From: Pseudomonadota bacterium
GTDB lineage: Bacteria > Pseudomonadota > Gammaproteobacteria > Pseudomonadales > UBA5518
Length of the DNA stretch: 5,072 nt
Assembly (NCBI GenBank): GCA_022705125.1
Contig: JAKJFB010000236.1
Location: forward strand, 1-5,072
Reading direction: 5' to 3'
Part shown: positions 4,686 to 5,072 of the stretch, piece after piece
Numbering within the stretch: position 1 is the first letter of the stretch
How the letters are laid out: the number at the start of each line of letters is the position of its first letter
Position numbers and translations under genes: made by a program
The notes under the pieces: model-generated
Database searches by the model: none
What the model was told of the DNA's origin: nothing
Seen by the model: the letters and a program-made list of their open reading frames with translations, nothing else

Positions 4686-5072
4686 TCAGGCGGGTTGCCC
4701 GCCGATCAGCCCGTGGCTGGCGGCGAGCTTCGCGAGCTCGATGTCACCGCAGACGCCGAGCTTGCCGAAGATGCGGTAGCGGAAGGTGTGCACCGTCTTG
4801 ACGGCGATGAACATCTCCAGCCCGATCTGCGGCGCGCGACGGCCCGCCAGCAACAGTGCGCAGACCTGCATCTCGCGGCTGCTCAGCCGGTCGAAGGGAT
4901 TCGCGGCCAATGACGCCTCGTCGGGCGCCGCGACCCGGTGGCGCGGTGCCAGCACGCGACGGATCGTCGCCTCCAGTTCGGGCGCGCGCACGTCCTTGCT
5001 CACGCAGGCCTCGATGCGGCTGCGCCACAACCGCTGCGACGGCTCGCTGTCCCAGGCGGTCACCGCGATGAT
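4686..5072 (-). CDS. uvrY: GacA/UvrY-type response regulator, C-terminal part (start outside window)
   Basis: The last 128 residues of a NarL/FixJ-family response regulator; the frame is open at the right edge, so the N-terminus with the phospho-acceptor aspartate is not visible. The fragment opens with the end of a receiver domain: strand 4 IIAVTAWD (about 1-8) and strand 5 ACVSKD (about 22-27), whose lysine is the conserved receiver Lys. After a linker, a LuxR-type helix-turn-helix domain (about 59-123) reads NPFDRLSSREMQV ... KTVHTFRYRIFGKL ... DIELAKLAASHGLI, very close to the GacA/UvrY output domain. GacA/UvrY is the partner of the BarA/GacS kinase and activates small RNAs that sequester CsrA/RsmA. 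Its position just before uvrC is the classical uvrY/gacA location. Whether it or the internal promoter drives uvrC is not settled by the sequence. Confidence 0.93.
   Translation of the reverse strand: MIAVTAWDSEPSQRLWRSRIEACVSKDVRAPELEATIRRVLAPRHRVAAPDEASLAANPFDRLSSREMQVCALLLAGRRAPQIGLEMFIAVKTVHTFRYRIFGKLGVCGDIELAKLAASHGLIGGQPA

Noticed and set aside
2766..4913. A 715-residue plus-strand open frame opposite uvrC
   Set aside because: It mirrors uvrC, whose motifs are complete on the minus strand. The translation is Ala/Arg/Leu/His/Gln-rich without recognisable domains, a normal by-product of GC-rich codon use.
1..5072. CRISPR arrays, insertion sequences, integrase or attachment sites at the tRNA genes
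   Set aside because: No repeat-spacer arrays, transposase or integrase coding, or duplicated tRNA 3' ends were seen. The tRNA cluster has normal neighbours.

Overview
The window is a GC-rich stretch of bacterial chromosome, and every gene I can support lies on the minus strand. The order GacA/UvrY-type response regulator, uvrC, pgsA, tRNA-Gly(GCC), tRNA-Cys(GCA), tRNA-Leu(UAA) matches the E. coli block uvrY-uvrC-pgsA-glyW-cysT-leuZ. That synteny, with all three tRNAs encoding their CCA ends, points to a high-GC gammaproteobacterium; I cannot name the genus. Three of the five genes whose starts lie inside the window (uvrC, the DUF2249 gene and the membrane-protein gene) appear to start with GTG.

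Right part (about 5072 to 2154, read right to left). First comes the C-terminal half of a GacA/UvrY response regulator, whose receiver N-terminus lies outside the window. A 96-base gap follows, with a perfect TATAAT hexamer. Then come full-length uvrC (excinuclease ABC subunit C) and, 33 bases later, pgsA (CDP-diacylglycerol--glycerol-3-phosphate 3-phosphatidyltransferase). uvrC and pgsA look co-transcribed.

Middle (about 2156 to 1782). A three-tRNA operon has its own promoter (TTGACA, 16 bases, TAGAAT) just after pgsA. A 9-bp perfect inverted repeat brackets the -35 box and overlaps the pgsA stop codon. A G/C hairpin lies between the Gly and Cys tRNAs.

Left part (1670 to 1). A small DUF3297 protein is followed by a compact probable operon: a hemerythrin HHE-domain protein, a small DUF2249 protein, and a multi-pass membrane protein with histidine-bearing helices, cut off by the window edge at position 1. 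A TTGA-N6-ACAA element resembling an FNR/Dnr/NNR box lies upstream of the hemerythrin gene, centred about 40 bases from the start predicted from a -10-like sequence. This is the arrangement expected for activation by an oxygen- or nitric-oxide-sensing regulator. The trio is best read as a candidate nitric-oxide or low-oxygen response module. That role is inference from family and context. It is the least understood and most interesting part of the window; the rest is conserved housekeeping.
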